Origin: Chionis minor | Taxonomy: Eukaryota > Chordata > Aves > Charadriiformes > Chionididae | Assembly (NCBI GenBank): GCA_013398295.1 | Contig: VZSF01009037.1 | Coordinates: forward strand, 130,469-194,468 | DNA: 64,000 nucleotides | Direction: 5' to 3' | Made by a program: the position numbers and the translations under genes | Part shown: positions 29,107 to 40,800 of the stretch, piece after piece | Layout of the letters: every line of letters begins with the position of its first letter | Numbering within the stretch: the first letter of the stretch is position 1 | The notes under the pieces: generated by a model | Told to the model about the DNA's origin: nothing | The model's input: the letters and a program-made list of their open reading frames with translations, nothing else | The model's database searches: none

Positions 29107-30620
29107 CCAAGGACTTGTGCACCTTCAGGTTCCTTAGATGGTCTTGAACCTGATATTCTCCTACAGTGGTCGGTTTTTCATTCTCCCAATCCCTGACTTT
29201 GCCTTCTGTGACTCGGGCGGTGTGGCTAGAACCTTTGCTGGTGAAGGCTGAGGCAAAAAAGTCATTGAGTATCTCAGCCTTCTCTGTGTCCAGGTGACCA
29301 GCTCTCCCATTTCGTTCCAGAGAGGGCCCACATTTTCCCTAGTTTTCCTTTTGTCACTGACATACCGATGGAAGCTTTTCTTGTTGTCCTTGATGTCCTT
29401 GGTGAGATTTAATTCTATCAGGGCTTTAGCTTTCCTAACCCAATCCCTGGCTGCTTGGACAGTTTCTCTGTATTTCTCCCAGGCTACCTGTCCTTGCTTC
29501 CGTCCTCTCTAGGCTTCCTTTTGGTGTTTGACTTAGTCCAGGAGGTTCTTGTTTGTCCATGCAGGCCTCCTGGTGTTTTTTCCTGACTTCCTCTTTGTTG
29601 GGATGCATCACTCAGAAGCTTTGAGGAGGTGATCCTTTAATACTAACCAGCTTCCTTGAGCCCCTTCTCACCTGCAGTGCTTTATGTCATGGTAACCCTA
29701 CCAAGCAGATCCCTCAAGAGGCCAGAGTCTCCTCTCCTGAAGTCCAAGACAGTGAGCTTGCTGTGCACCCTCCTTGCTGCCCCAGGGCTCTTGAACCATT
29801 TCATGGTCACTGCAGCCAAGGCTGTCCTTGAGCTTGACATTCCCTACCAGCCCCTCCTTGTTGGTGAGAACAAGGTCCAGCATAGCACCTGTCCTCCTTG
29901 GTTCCTGTGTCACTTGGAGAAGGAAGTTACCATCAACACATTCCAGAAACTTCCTGTATTGCTTATGCCCTGCAGTGTTGCCCCTCCAACAGATATCAGG
30001 GTGCTTGAAGAGCCCCATAAGGACCAGGGGTTGTGAACATGAGGCTGCTCCTATCTGCCTATAGAGGACCTCATCCACTCAGTATTCCTGGTCAGGTGGC
30101 CTGTAGCAGAGCCCGACTGTAGCATCACCTGTCACTGCCCTCCCTTTAATGCTGACCCATAAGTGTTCAGTCAACTCCTCACCCATCCCCAGGCTCCCAG
30201 GCTTTCCATCCCCAGCTGCAGTGCTCCATGCACTCCAGCTGGTCATTGATGTAGAGGGTGACACCCTCTCTTCTCTGCTGCTTGTCCTTCCTGAAGAGCC
30301 TGTATCCTTCCATTCTGGCACACCAGTCATAGGAGCCATCCCACCGTGTCTCCATGATACCAATAAGATCATAGCCCTGCAGGCGTGTGTTTATTCCCTG
30401 TGCCATGTGCGTTTGCAGGGAGGCATTTACGTTGGAGCACTGGTGGAGCTAACTTAACTGGCTGGAGTGGCTGGAATTCTTTTGTGCTGCATTCCAGGTG
30501 CTCTCCTGCTGACCTGTGATCCTCGTCCGGGCTCTGCGCATCTGTCGCAGGCCCTGGCATCAAGCTTTTAGGAGTGGGATGGATTGAGGCTCCCCTCCCC
30601 TGGCAACTCTAGTTTAAAGC
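29107..30620 (-). mobile_element. second representation of the CR1 5' part
   Basis: The same CR1 5' half as at 26722-28460, starting mid-element at the N. Endonuclease motifs recur (GLFKHPDICW near 30010, IGIMETRWDGSYDW near 30340), with the same disabling changes. At 30503 this copy has C, which keeps an open codon (GAG on the minus strand) near the ORF2 start, where the other copy has a stop (TAG). It is most likely the same genomic locus seen twice, not a second insertion, because the unique flank (30621-31265) is duplicated along with it. Confidence 0.88.
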
Positions 30621-31265
30621 AGTCTTTCCTCTGAGGCTTTTCTGTTTGTGTTCATAGGAAGGCATCTTGCTCAGCAATGACTGCTTTTAAAGGAAGCCAG
30701 TGTAGAACCCTGGTCACTCTCTTGAAGAGTCAACTTGGATATTATGCCGTTTTCTCAGTAAATTCTAGAAGAAGCAATACTTTCATAGTGTAGTTTTAAA
30801 GAAAGAGGACAACAGCATTGATGAATGACTAGAGCAGCTGTAAGTCACATAAGGGGTAATTATTTCTTGCAAGTGTGGAAAGGAATTTTATTCTGCATGT
30901 CTGCTGTGTAGCTACAAAATATTGCTGTCAATGCCAAAAAGGATAAACACCTGCTAAAAGAACTGTGGAGAGGATTATCTCTCTTTCTTACATATACACT
31001 TATGAAATATGTACTACACGTTGGACCATCTCCAGTTGTTTTCTCTTTCTCTCAGCATTTTTCTAGCCATTGAATCAATTGTTCACCCTCTCTACCTGAC
31101 CTGTGAAAAAGACATCTGGTATGTAGAGAGGCCAAATATCAACATATGACATGCTTCAGTTACCTTGTGCCAACCTGCTAGGAGAGAGCACTTGTTTGGT
31201 TTGTAACTGATCTCCTTTTGAGTTCTGTACCATGGTTTTGTCGTTGGGATGTGGGGCTGGTACTC
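29107..31265. repeat. start of third contig overlapping both earlier blocks
   Basis: Positions 29107-29392 match the end of the first block (26722-27007) and 29169-31265 match the whole second block. The third block therefore contains the second block completely. Joining the first block directly to this one would remove 2385 bases (26722-29106). Confidence 0.9.
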
Positions 31266-31269
31266 CCTC

Positions 31270-34200
31270 CTGCAAGGAGCAGGAGCATCCCTCCTCACCG
31301 GGCTGAAAAAAGCTAGTTGCTGATTTCTCTTCACCTGTGCAGCTGTAGTGGTGCTCTGCCAGCAATGCTAACGCTCCCTTGCCAATTTTTAAACATTTTG
31401 CCAAGTAGAGAGAATTGATGACAAGATCTGAATCACCTCTAAAGCAACCCCAGTGCCCCTGTGTCCTATTCCTTCAGTATTATGTCATTTTTCAGCTCCT
31501 GTCCAGGATAATAAAAAGGATCTCTCATACCCCCAGAGCTGAGAAGTGTGTCAGGGCGGGCCGCCCCGTTTATTCAGGCCACCCTTTTGCCTTTGTGGCT
31601 CCAAATATTTAAAAACCTTTAGGCCAGATTTTATGGTCCATGTCATGCTGCTCAGCTGGTGCAAAGTGGATGGACTCCAGCCAGAGCTGGCAAGTGGCCA
31701 CGGCCTTCCCCTCGTGCCCGTGAAGGCAGCTGGGAAAGGGCAGTGGGGTTGGCATCCTCGCAGCCCCTCTGCAGCGCCGCCTGCGAGGCAGCCCAGCCCC
31801 AGCCTCCCCCCAACCCTGCCATGGCAGCCCCCAGCTGGGCTGAACCCTGTGTCTGCACGTGCTGGGCGGCATGTGGGGACAGAGCTGATGTTTCCTCCTC
31901 TGAGGGCATCCGCTTTTAGAGTGGAGCTTTTGATTTTTTGCACTGAAAAACAGATGAGTTAAAACATATGAAGGGTTTGAGTGGAGGTTAAACCAATAGG
32001 GAGAAGCTACTAAACCTGAATCATAGCTCATAATGTCTGCAACATACGTGCCTACTCTAACTTCAGCAACAGCTTCCCACTGTGATGTGGGCTTCACTTC
32101 TTTGTTTCTCTTTCTTTCATTTTGTTTCATCCTTTTTGCTCCATTTGCAAGCAGAATCAAAGATCCCAAAGCATCAAGATGAACTGTGAAAAGTGAATAG
32201 TGGAAGATACTTTGGGATGACCATGCTCAGTTAGTACCGTACTTTCAAGAAGTGCTGCCAAGCATTCCTTTTAGGTTAAAAAGAAGAAACTTGTGTTTCA
32301 ATAGGAAAACTTGGCCTCTGTCTCCCAAGACCCCTGCAAGCTGTGTGATGGTGTGCAGAGCAGGGACAAAGAAGTGGATCTTGCTCCAGTCACTTGTGGC
32401 GTCTGTTCCAGTTCCTAGCACCTTTCATTCCTGTTGCAGCTAGTGGTGGCTTGCTTTGGCTGGGTGTCATGCTTTCTTTCCCCAGTGCTCTGGGGAACAT
32501 CCTGCACAACCGCAAGCATAACCTCGTACACTCTGAGCTTCTCCCCTCCCTTCTCTTCTGTCTCGCTTCTGCCACACGTGTCAATCGTAAACTTTACTTC
32601 GTATTCAGATGGCATCCTTGCTTATCTTCAGCTCTCTGCAGTGATTCGGTTTTCCCCTGTGCATGAAGCCTTTGAGGCAGCAGTTCTGCAGCTCTTTGTT
32701 TCTAATTCTGCAGCTTACATCTTCTGTCTACTGTTTGGAAAGAAGGACAACACTAACTGCCTGCAAAGGCATCCCTAAATACCAGTGTAGAGATTCTGAG
32801 GCAGCTTGTATTGTTAGCATGGTAAAAGGCAAACCTCTTTATAGAAATGTAAACATGCTCTAATATGTTGGTATCCACCTCTCAGTGGCCGTGCATTGGC
32901 CTTTTCCTGCCTTGAACATGTGAGTTGCATATATATACCATATCACGTTCCTTTTTTACCACATCTTGTACCCACTGCTTTCATTAATAAGGAATTATCC
33001 CACAGTGGCTGTGATGATAACGGAGTCGTTGGTGGTAATGAAGTGACTTCAAGTGCTGTGTAAAGCCCTGATGGGAGGTGTGAGAGAGACAACATCTTTT
33101 TTGATGAAGTAGCACGTGCCTTCTTTGGCCAGTAAGGGTCACCTGCCTCAATACACCCATCGAAAGAATCTTCTTATTTTTTTCCAGGACAATCTTCCAT
33201 CTATTTTGCTGTTACTGGCTTAATATGACAAATGAGTATGTCTGAAAGAGCTACCTGGTACAAGGCACTAAATTTCTTTTGGTTCTCTGCTCTGTTTGTA
33301 GTAAAAAGACAGGTTCTGTAGACCTAAAAGTTATCTGGCTTGTAAAAAAAAAAACCCCGATCTCTGTCAGAGACTGGAGTTATAAAATTTGACCTACTTA
33401 ACAAAAAATCCTATTAGATGGATTTACACATGGCTCCCTGAGATCAGACTGTCCAATATGAAGAATAGAACCTGAAGCCTTTTAACGGGACCTGAAGCCT
33501 TAAAGCTGTTTAATGCTGTCAAGTATTTTTTCTAGGTTACTTTTCCTTGCTTCTTTCAGATTCTGGTGCTAAAAACAATGCAAAATATAGTTTGGTGCAT
33601 ATAGGACTTACAGTTTGGAATATCATAGGGCCCAACTACTAAATCTTTTACATTACAATTTGATAAATATCATTGCGGCAAACAAGAAAAAAAACCCTGG
33701 TTTTGCCACAACTAGTTACATGGCATGGCAAGGTGGGCCTCCTCAGAGGCTATTCTGAGGTCTGAAATAGTCAGTTCTACTTTTAGCTTGCTGGAGTCAA
33801 AACCATTTTTTCTTGACTTCGTACTACTTCATCTCACCCCATGCTGCACAGCCATGTCACTTTATTGCAAAGCTAGCAGTATTGAGTGATTTTTTTTCTT
33901 GAGTCTCTTGCTTCAATAATTGGGTGGTTTTTTGAAGCTCTCCACACTCCTTTCTGTCCAAAAAGAAAATACAAAAAAGGAAATTTCTGTCCCCTTTGGT
34001 TGTAGAAAAGAGTTTGTGACCCCAAGCACTGCAGTGGCTTGTAAACTAAGGGAAAAAAAAAATAAATTCAAGTATTGCTTAGCCAAACTTTGGTTAACAA
34101 GGTCCTACCAAAAAAAACCCTAAACCGAATTAAGCTCAGAAATCAAAACAGCGCAAAAGATCACGTGAAATCCACAATTGCTAGTAGTTTGATTCATTGA

Positions 34201-36030
34201 GATCATTCCCTGCTCCTTTGTTCTCTTATCTTTTAGACAATAATGTTCCTGTAAATGGGAGATATGACTGCCAGAATCCTGGTACCTCCTTTGTGTAGCT
34301 GTGACAATTTCCATAACCTGGGCAGAAGCAGCAAAAGCCCATGCCAGCCTGGCGTAATAGTGAATTTTCTTGCTGCATTCCCAGCAAGAGGTACTCAGGT
34401 AGTCACCCTTGGAAAAACTTGGCAAGATGTTTTCTCCATAAAATGTTGGGGATAGTATTTCTGGGCCTTGAGCAAACACTTTTTTCTCCAGCATCCTACA
34501 GTCTAAGCACAAGGAGAGGACATTAGTGTCTTGGGCATATTGAACTCTTACTGGTTATGAGCAATATTGGTACAGTGTGTAGTGCAAAGCATTGAATAAC
34601 TTACTTTCTAGGTAATAAAGTAAGGATTTCAATTCAGCATTGTCATTTCCTATGTTCTTTATATGAGAGCTTATGGAGAGTCTTTGACAGAGAAGATATA
34701 TGGATATTATAAAAATCTATAGTAATAAATATGTACTGGCCATAGCAATAAGCTTTCTTCATCCTTTAGCATTTAAAAATGGTTGTGAATAACTCTATAA
34801 GAGGACTAGATTCCCAGCTGTCACCAAAAGCAACAAAAGAGCCATTTATGCATTTATCCTCTGAAGGCTGGTTCCCAAGGCTCCCTTCTGACATGACTGC
34901 TGTGCCAGGAGCTCGCAGCTTCGGCGAACCTCAAGCTAGGGGATCCCCATTGCAGGAAGGCTGGTTTCACAGGCTTAGGATACAGCCCAGGGACTCTCAC
35001 CAGTAAAAAAGTATGTGTGTACATGTGTGTGCACAAGTAGGTGTGTGTGTACGCGTGTGCGCACATGCATATGCTTTAGACTTTATTTTGCCCTGTATAC
35101 GCAAACAGAAACACTCCTTAGAATTTCACCTCAGCGTAGATTGACTTGGTTAACTCAAGTTGAGAACATAACTGTTTTCCATATGATACTTTTTGTATGT
35201 ATGTCTCCATAGACTTGAACAGTAATTATATCCATGAGAATGAGTGCAAATGGAAGGCAAAACATTATTGGTCTGAATTAAAACACTTTACACCAGTTTT
35301 GCATTTGGTTGTCATAAACGATCATGAAAATATAAGGCCTTATATATTGATTCCTCATTCTTCAGCCCATTGAGGTTTACAGTACCTTTGACAAGCGTGT
35401 ATTGACCTTCATATGGTGTTGGTCAATGTTATAAAACACTAAAATATTAGTCTCATCTAAACAGAAGTGGAAATCTTCTTATTAGCTCTCCTTTTTCCAC
35501 CTGGATTATTATATTATAAATGACAATATATTAATTTAGCTTGGCTTTACTCTGAATCATACATATACTTGAATTTTCAAATAGGGTATTTGAAATGAAA
35601 ATAATGTATTAAAGATCTCTGGTGGGACCTAATGGATTTATAAAAATAGAAAACTGCAAGTACAAACACATAAATATTTATGGTGAATTTTCTTATCCCT
35701 GTTGGTGTTTCATGTAGTATAATCTTTCTGTCATAGGATTAGGCTTGGGCTACCTCTGGTTTATGTGACAGGAAATTTAAAGCAGGTCATATCAATCAAC
35801 GTAAAATACAGTATGCAATGAGTTAATATCAGCACTACGAACGTGGAAGTTTTTTAATGCATGACTAATGTATGTGTGTCTCTTGTCCTTCTGAATTAGA
35901 AGGACCATTTGGGGCTGAAAATTAAATGCTAGCTGAATTGTTTTTCAATTAATAAAATGAGAACAAAGCTTTTTAAACACTTTGTGATTCATAGATACAC
36001 TTCATAGAATGCACACGGCAGTGGCTTTTC
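31270..36030. other. intronic sequence with one GC-rich patch and a TG microsatellite
   Basis: No gene recognised. A GC-rich patch at 31546-31920 has open frames on both strands, probably because stop codons are rare in GC-rich DNA. A purine-pyrimidine alternating microsatellite is at 35009-35072. The short direct repeat acctgaagcctt occurs twice near 33469-33501. The rest is AT-rich. Confidence 0.5.
35009..35072. repeat. imperfect (TG)n / alternating purine-pyrimidine microsatellite
   Basis: The sequence runs gtatgtgtgtacatgtgtgt and then gtgtgtgtacgcgtgtgcgc, alternating purine and pyrimidine with few breaks for about 60 bases. Such tracts are polymorphic and can adopt Z-DNA. Confidence 0.8.
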
Positions 36031-36034
36031 CTTC

Positions 36035-36120
36035 ACCTTGATTCTGCTTTCACTGACAGTAATAAAAATCAGGAGTAACTCCAGCAAAGTCAGTGGAGCT
36101 ACCTGGGGTAAGATGAGAAC
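36035..36120. repeat. ancient amniote SINE-like repeat fragment
   Basis: The stretch gattctgctttcactgaca, then atcaggagtaactccagc, then aaagtcagtggagctacctg is close to a very old interspersed sequence common in turtles, crocodilians and birds ('...agtaactccattgaagtcaatggagttac...'). I recognise it by pattern only and cannot name the family or orientation. Confidence 0.45.
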
Positions 36121-36124
36121 AAAA

Positions 36125-37440
36125 TGAGGAATTTATTGTCACAGCTGTGGAGCAAATATGTAGCAGTGATGGATTATTTCTTTATGTACTATGACACAGC
36201 TTGAACGAAGAAAAAAATAGTAGTGGCCTGTAAGCGATTGATTTTTTTTTTCAATGCTGAATGCAGGTAGAGCCGTTGTTTGCCACTGCTCTTACGCGGA
36301 GAAACAACTGGAAAAATGCAAAGAAATTGTACTGGATGTGAAGATCTTTTAGAAAGATATTTTCAGTTTAATGATTGGAACACAGTAGTTTGCCTTTTGA
36401 TAGAGGAAAGTATATGTCTCTGAAACTGCTGACAAAGTCTGCCTAATAGAAAACAAATTGGAGAAATGTATACCAGCAACTTCCTGAAATATTCTTTATT
36501 TGCAGCTAGTAATCTTTGAGTAAATTCAGACTCATTCACATTAAGGTATTTTATTGCATGTCAGTTTGAGCTACTAGATCCATCAATGACTAGTAACATA
36601 TTTCATGTTTTAGTTAATAAATGATGGAAGACTTGGGTTGAACAGATGAACCTAGACTTTAATTTCTGATGTTTCTTTCAAACCGCTAACTCCCCTCAGC
36701 TTTACATTCATAAAGGTTAGTACAATGATTATATATGATTCATAGTGAACATTGCAAGCTACTATCTGGTGCTAGTAACATTTAATAATCCAGTTAATTT
36801 ATCTTTTCCTTGCTGTTCCTTGTCCTCTGCAAATTACATGACACCAAGTTTTGATCCTTTGCACAAAAAACGCCGCTATATTTCTCTTCTAAAGGATCAG
36901 ATAATACAGAGTACAAACTGAAAATTCTGCTTAAAATGCAGAGGGCAGAAGTTTCACTCAAGGATGGAATTTTAATAGCCAACAGGACTTCAATAAATTT
37001 AGTGAAAGAAAGCAAAAGAAGGATGTTGAACAATTACCTTTGTTTAGTAAAAAGATTTTAAAAGAGCTACTAACAAGATGGGGAAATTAAGAACCAAAAA
37101 CTCCTTATGAAAATTACTTAGAATGCTATTTTAAAGTATAAAAAAAAAAAAAAATAAATTCAAGGAGCACAGTCCTAAGCTTAGAAATAGCCTAATGGGA
37201 TCAATCCAGGCGTTGGCAAATGTAAACCATTGTAACTATGGGACTATTAAGGTTTCAGTAGAAGGAAAGGAAGCTACCAAGGGAATCCCCAGGGATAGAT
37301 GGCTTTAGATTTTATTCAATGCCTTTGAAATGATTCGGAGGAAATACAGAAGCTGTCTAAGAGAGAGCACAAATCAACCTCTTGTTACAAGAGGCCGGGT
37401 GTTCTCTTTCTCCATGTGAATGTGTATGAACAAAGATACA
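36125..37440. other. unique intronic sequence
   Basis: AT-rich with an A14 run at 37140-37154. No gene, RNA or named repeat recognised. Confidence 0.5.
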
Positions 37441-37444
37441 GTGG

Positions 37445-37512
37445 ATCTATAGATACTATAGATTGAAATGGCCATGGAAAGGTGGCCATTTCAAAATTCA
37501 TGAAGAATTTTG
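37445..37512. repeat. cluster of three perfect inverted repeats
   Basis: Three contiguous hairpins lie within 68 bases. ATCTATAG (37445-37452) pairs with CTATAGAT (37456-37463). TTGAAATGGCCA (37463-37474) pairs with TGGCCATTTCAA (37483-37494), a 12-bp stem with an 8-base loop. CAAAATTC (37492-37499) pairs with GAATTTTG (37505-37512). No family recognised. Confidence 0.7.
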
Positions 37513-37594
37513 TATACAGTTTGGAAATTATACCATGAAAATGGCACTTACAGGATATCACTGAAGGCAAAAATAAAGTTTTCTTCCATTATCA

Positions 37595-37870
37595 GTTGGA
37601 GAGTGCTATGAGTAACAATATCTTGAGTTATACTAGTAAAGCCAAAGAAGAACTATTACAAGGAAGACAAGAACTCATGTCAGATTTTAAGCCAGTATCT
37701 GAATGCTAGCAAGCATGATGAAACTGAGAGTGTAATACCCAGTAACTGCTTTTTGGCCTTTTGTGAAGCAATTGGCATTGCAGATTGTGAGAGGCAGGAT
37801 ATTGGGTGGACTGGACTTTGTTTTGTTCAGTGTCAAAAATCATATGCTGAAAAGTAAAAATAATGGAAAT
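37595..37870 (+). mobile_element. ancient CR1-type LINE 3' end (decayed)
   Basis: The segment gaagcaattggcattgcaga, then gtgagaggcaggatattgggtggactggac, then tgttcagtgtcaaaaatcata is similar to the 3' end of old reptilian/avian CR1-type LINEs ('...gagacaggatactgggctagatggacc...tctgacccagtatggc...'). Upstream, tatctgaatgctagcaagca may be part of the same element. Identification is by remembered pattern and the edges are approximate. Confidence 0.5.
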
Positions 37871-37874
37871 GACT

Positions 37875-40800
37875 CTCAAATAAAATGATACAAAGCCTGT
37901 CTCTCAAAATTCTCTGGCCAGAAGTCATCTTGGATAATTCATCTGATTGTATTCAGTGTGGTAGGACTGTGGTAATTTATCCCAGGTGACAGGAGGCCTT
38001 ACAGCTTTAAGACAAGCTATAAAAAAGAATAGATTTCAGCGAAACAGACACTGAGAAGTAATCAGTCTTTAACTCCTGAGTGAAAAACTACCATAAAGCT
38101 AATAAATTGTTTTTAAAATTAATGACAACATAAAGGGAAAATCTAGTTTTTGAGGGGAAGCAACATTTCATTCTGATTCTCAAGTTGTATCACATAAAGT
38201 TCCCTCGCAGGCAGCAGCTCCTGTGTTTCCTGCTGTTAGCTTGTAAAATTCACCTTCAGGTGATGCCATTGAGCTAGTGCAGCTGGCTAATGTTTGTGTG
38301 GAAAATTGAAAAACTCAAATGCTTCAAGCTAAATACTAAGCTACTTTTTGAACAGCTAAAATCATTGGCTTTGGGAGAAATAGAATTATAATTATAAATA
38401 TAAATGATGGAATGGTAGGGAAAGAAGATGTGGGCATTTCTGTATCATTTGTTACTACATTGCCTAAGCAGTAACAGTGAAAGAGACTTGTGTATCTGTT
38501 GCTGTGATAGTTGTAAGTTACTGCAGACTCGTTTACCATAGAGTGAAAAACTTATTCAAATATGTAGAAAAAAATGATTAGTAACCATATCATAGAAAAC
38601 ATTGTTGTGGTTTCTTCCATGATCAGTCTTAGGATTCTGAACTACAGCAATAAAAGTTCTGTGAATACCGTAGTAAATAGTTGAAATGTCTAACCACGGT
38701 TCAAGTATAACTACTTAAAATGTAACAAGACATAGATATATATATAGAGGGAAATGGGCCTAAAATCTAAAATCACTTTCAGATAAGTTTTGAAACAAGA
38801 GTTTTCATAGACCTTTGATTTCTTTATCAGGACTTCTGTATCTGCATTGCTTAGCAAAGCGTATTTGTCTTATGTTCTTAGCATTTGTCTGAAAGACTAA
38901 TATTTGAGATAAACTGTCAATTAGCTGACTACCGATCTGCTTTGAGACAGATTGTCTCATTTGGAAGAACCCTAACAAAAGGTATTTGAATCAAAAATTT
39001 TTAAGGATTTCCAGAACTACTGCCATGTGGTATATTCACACATGGTAGACTGAACATTTTCTCATCTTCTACTAAGACAAGAAGTAAATAATTTTCAGTT
39101 CAGAAGTCATCAAAACATGTATTAACCCTTTACCTACCGTGTTCACACATATTCCCTGTGCACATCTGATGGAATGTGAAGTTATCAGCCACAGCTTTGA
39201 AAATATACTCGTGTTTTTGTATCCTTCCAGTTTTAATGGAAATTTGATTAAACATTTGTTACCTAGGGACTTTAATTTATGTAGGGCTCAACGCGACCTT
39301 TATGCAAAGAAGAATCCAGTCATGTGTTTCAGACTGGGCGTTGAAAACTTTGTTATTCTTTTCAGTATTTAGACAATCAAAACATATCCTGATGTGGGTG
39401 GGTTGTTTTTTTTTTAATAACATAAGAAACTATAAAATAGGTAGTGTTCAAAGCATATTGATTGTTTACAAAGTATTTTAGGACAGTTGGGCAGGTAAAA
39501 AGGAGTTCCCCTGGAAAAATACAGCATTATTTTTCTGACTTTCCTGTTGCCAGTAAGCTATTCACAATAATAATAATTGCTGATAGTTTTAGGTGTAATG
39601 GTGTACACAAGAAAGACATCAGAGCAAGTGAAGAAAAAAACTTCTCTGTCAGAAAGAAATGACAGCCTCAGGAAACAAAAGGTTTCCTACAAACATGGCT
39701 AGAGAAATAAATTACTGCAGGATGAACTAGTATGTGGATTTATAGCAGATTCTTTTTACCACAGTAACTACCTGACCATGAGGAAAGTTGACTAAGTGAT
39801 CTGACACAGGCTGAGAACCTGCACTTCTTTGCCTGGTGTTGACCCATTAATTTATTCACTTAATAAACATTTTTCAAAGTCTAATAATGTAGCACATCAT
39901 TAGTTAGTCAATTAAATTCAATAATCTTGGTTGGCAAAAACATTTAGGAGTGCAAACCTAAGTATGAGATTGGAAATATATTTTTTGGACTTCAGTGGAG
40001 GCCTTAGTAAACTAAAATTAATAAAGCAGGCAAATTCTGTTCTACTATAAGTAGCAGTGCTTAAACCTCAAAATCTTAATGAATTTAACAAAGTTCAGTG
40101 TTTATGTTCTTGACTTCATTTGATGTGACCACTGTGCAAAGCTTCCAAATTTGTCATGAGCACTGTGAAGTTTACAGAGCAGAACTGCTTAGACAGTAGT
40201 CTTGGACTTCTAATACTCTTGAGTATATTCAAGCACAAAGAAAATACTTCATAAGTGATATTTAATAAGAAAAGCAAAGGGGTTTTTTTCTTCCTTTTTA
40301 TATTGAGATACTGACCTGACTTAGAATAAGTCAGACTTTAATAGCATTTTTCTTAGAATGTCTTTATGGTATTGCTCAGTTCCATTTTCAAAGTCCAGAA
40401 ACATTTCTGATATGGCCATCTCTAAAACAGAAGAGGGAAGGCTTTGCTGTAGATGTTGGACTTGAGGCTATTTCACAGAGGGATCTGACATTGCAGCAAT
40501 GGACATCCAAGTCACAGCCTGAGGTACCAATAACCAATATGTGTGGAAAGAGGAGATTCCCATGAGCGAGCATCTTAAGACAGGAATCATCAAAGCCAGA
40601 TACTAGGAAATACAAACGGGAACAATGGTTTGCACCCGCTGAATTTTACATAATTAGATGGGAGGGAGGCATCTGTTCAAAGCTCACAAATTTCACTTTG
40701 GAATTAGTCATCTAAATTTTTCCTCTGACAACTCTGCCAAGACGGGTCTCTTTTTTTCCCTTAAAATATGTCTGGTGCCATCTTGGATTTTGATACATAA

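Noticed and set aside
31609..32169. 186-codon minus-strand frame, among the longest in the window
   Set aside because: It overlaps other open frames on both strands in a GC-rich patch where stops are rare. It has no domain, splice signals or protein-like pattern.
34120..34512. 130-codon minus-strand frame
   Set aside because: There is no recognisable domain, no splice context and no support beyond length; likely chance.
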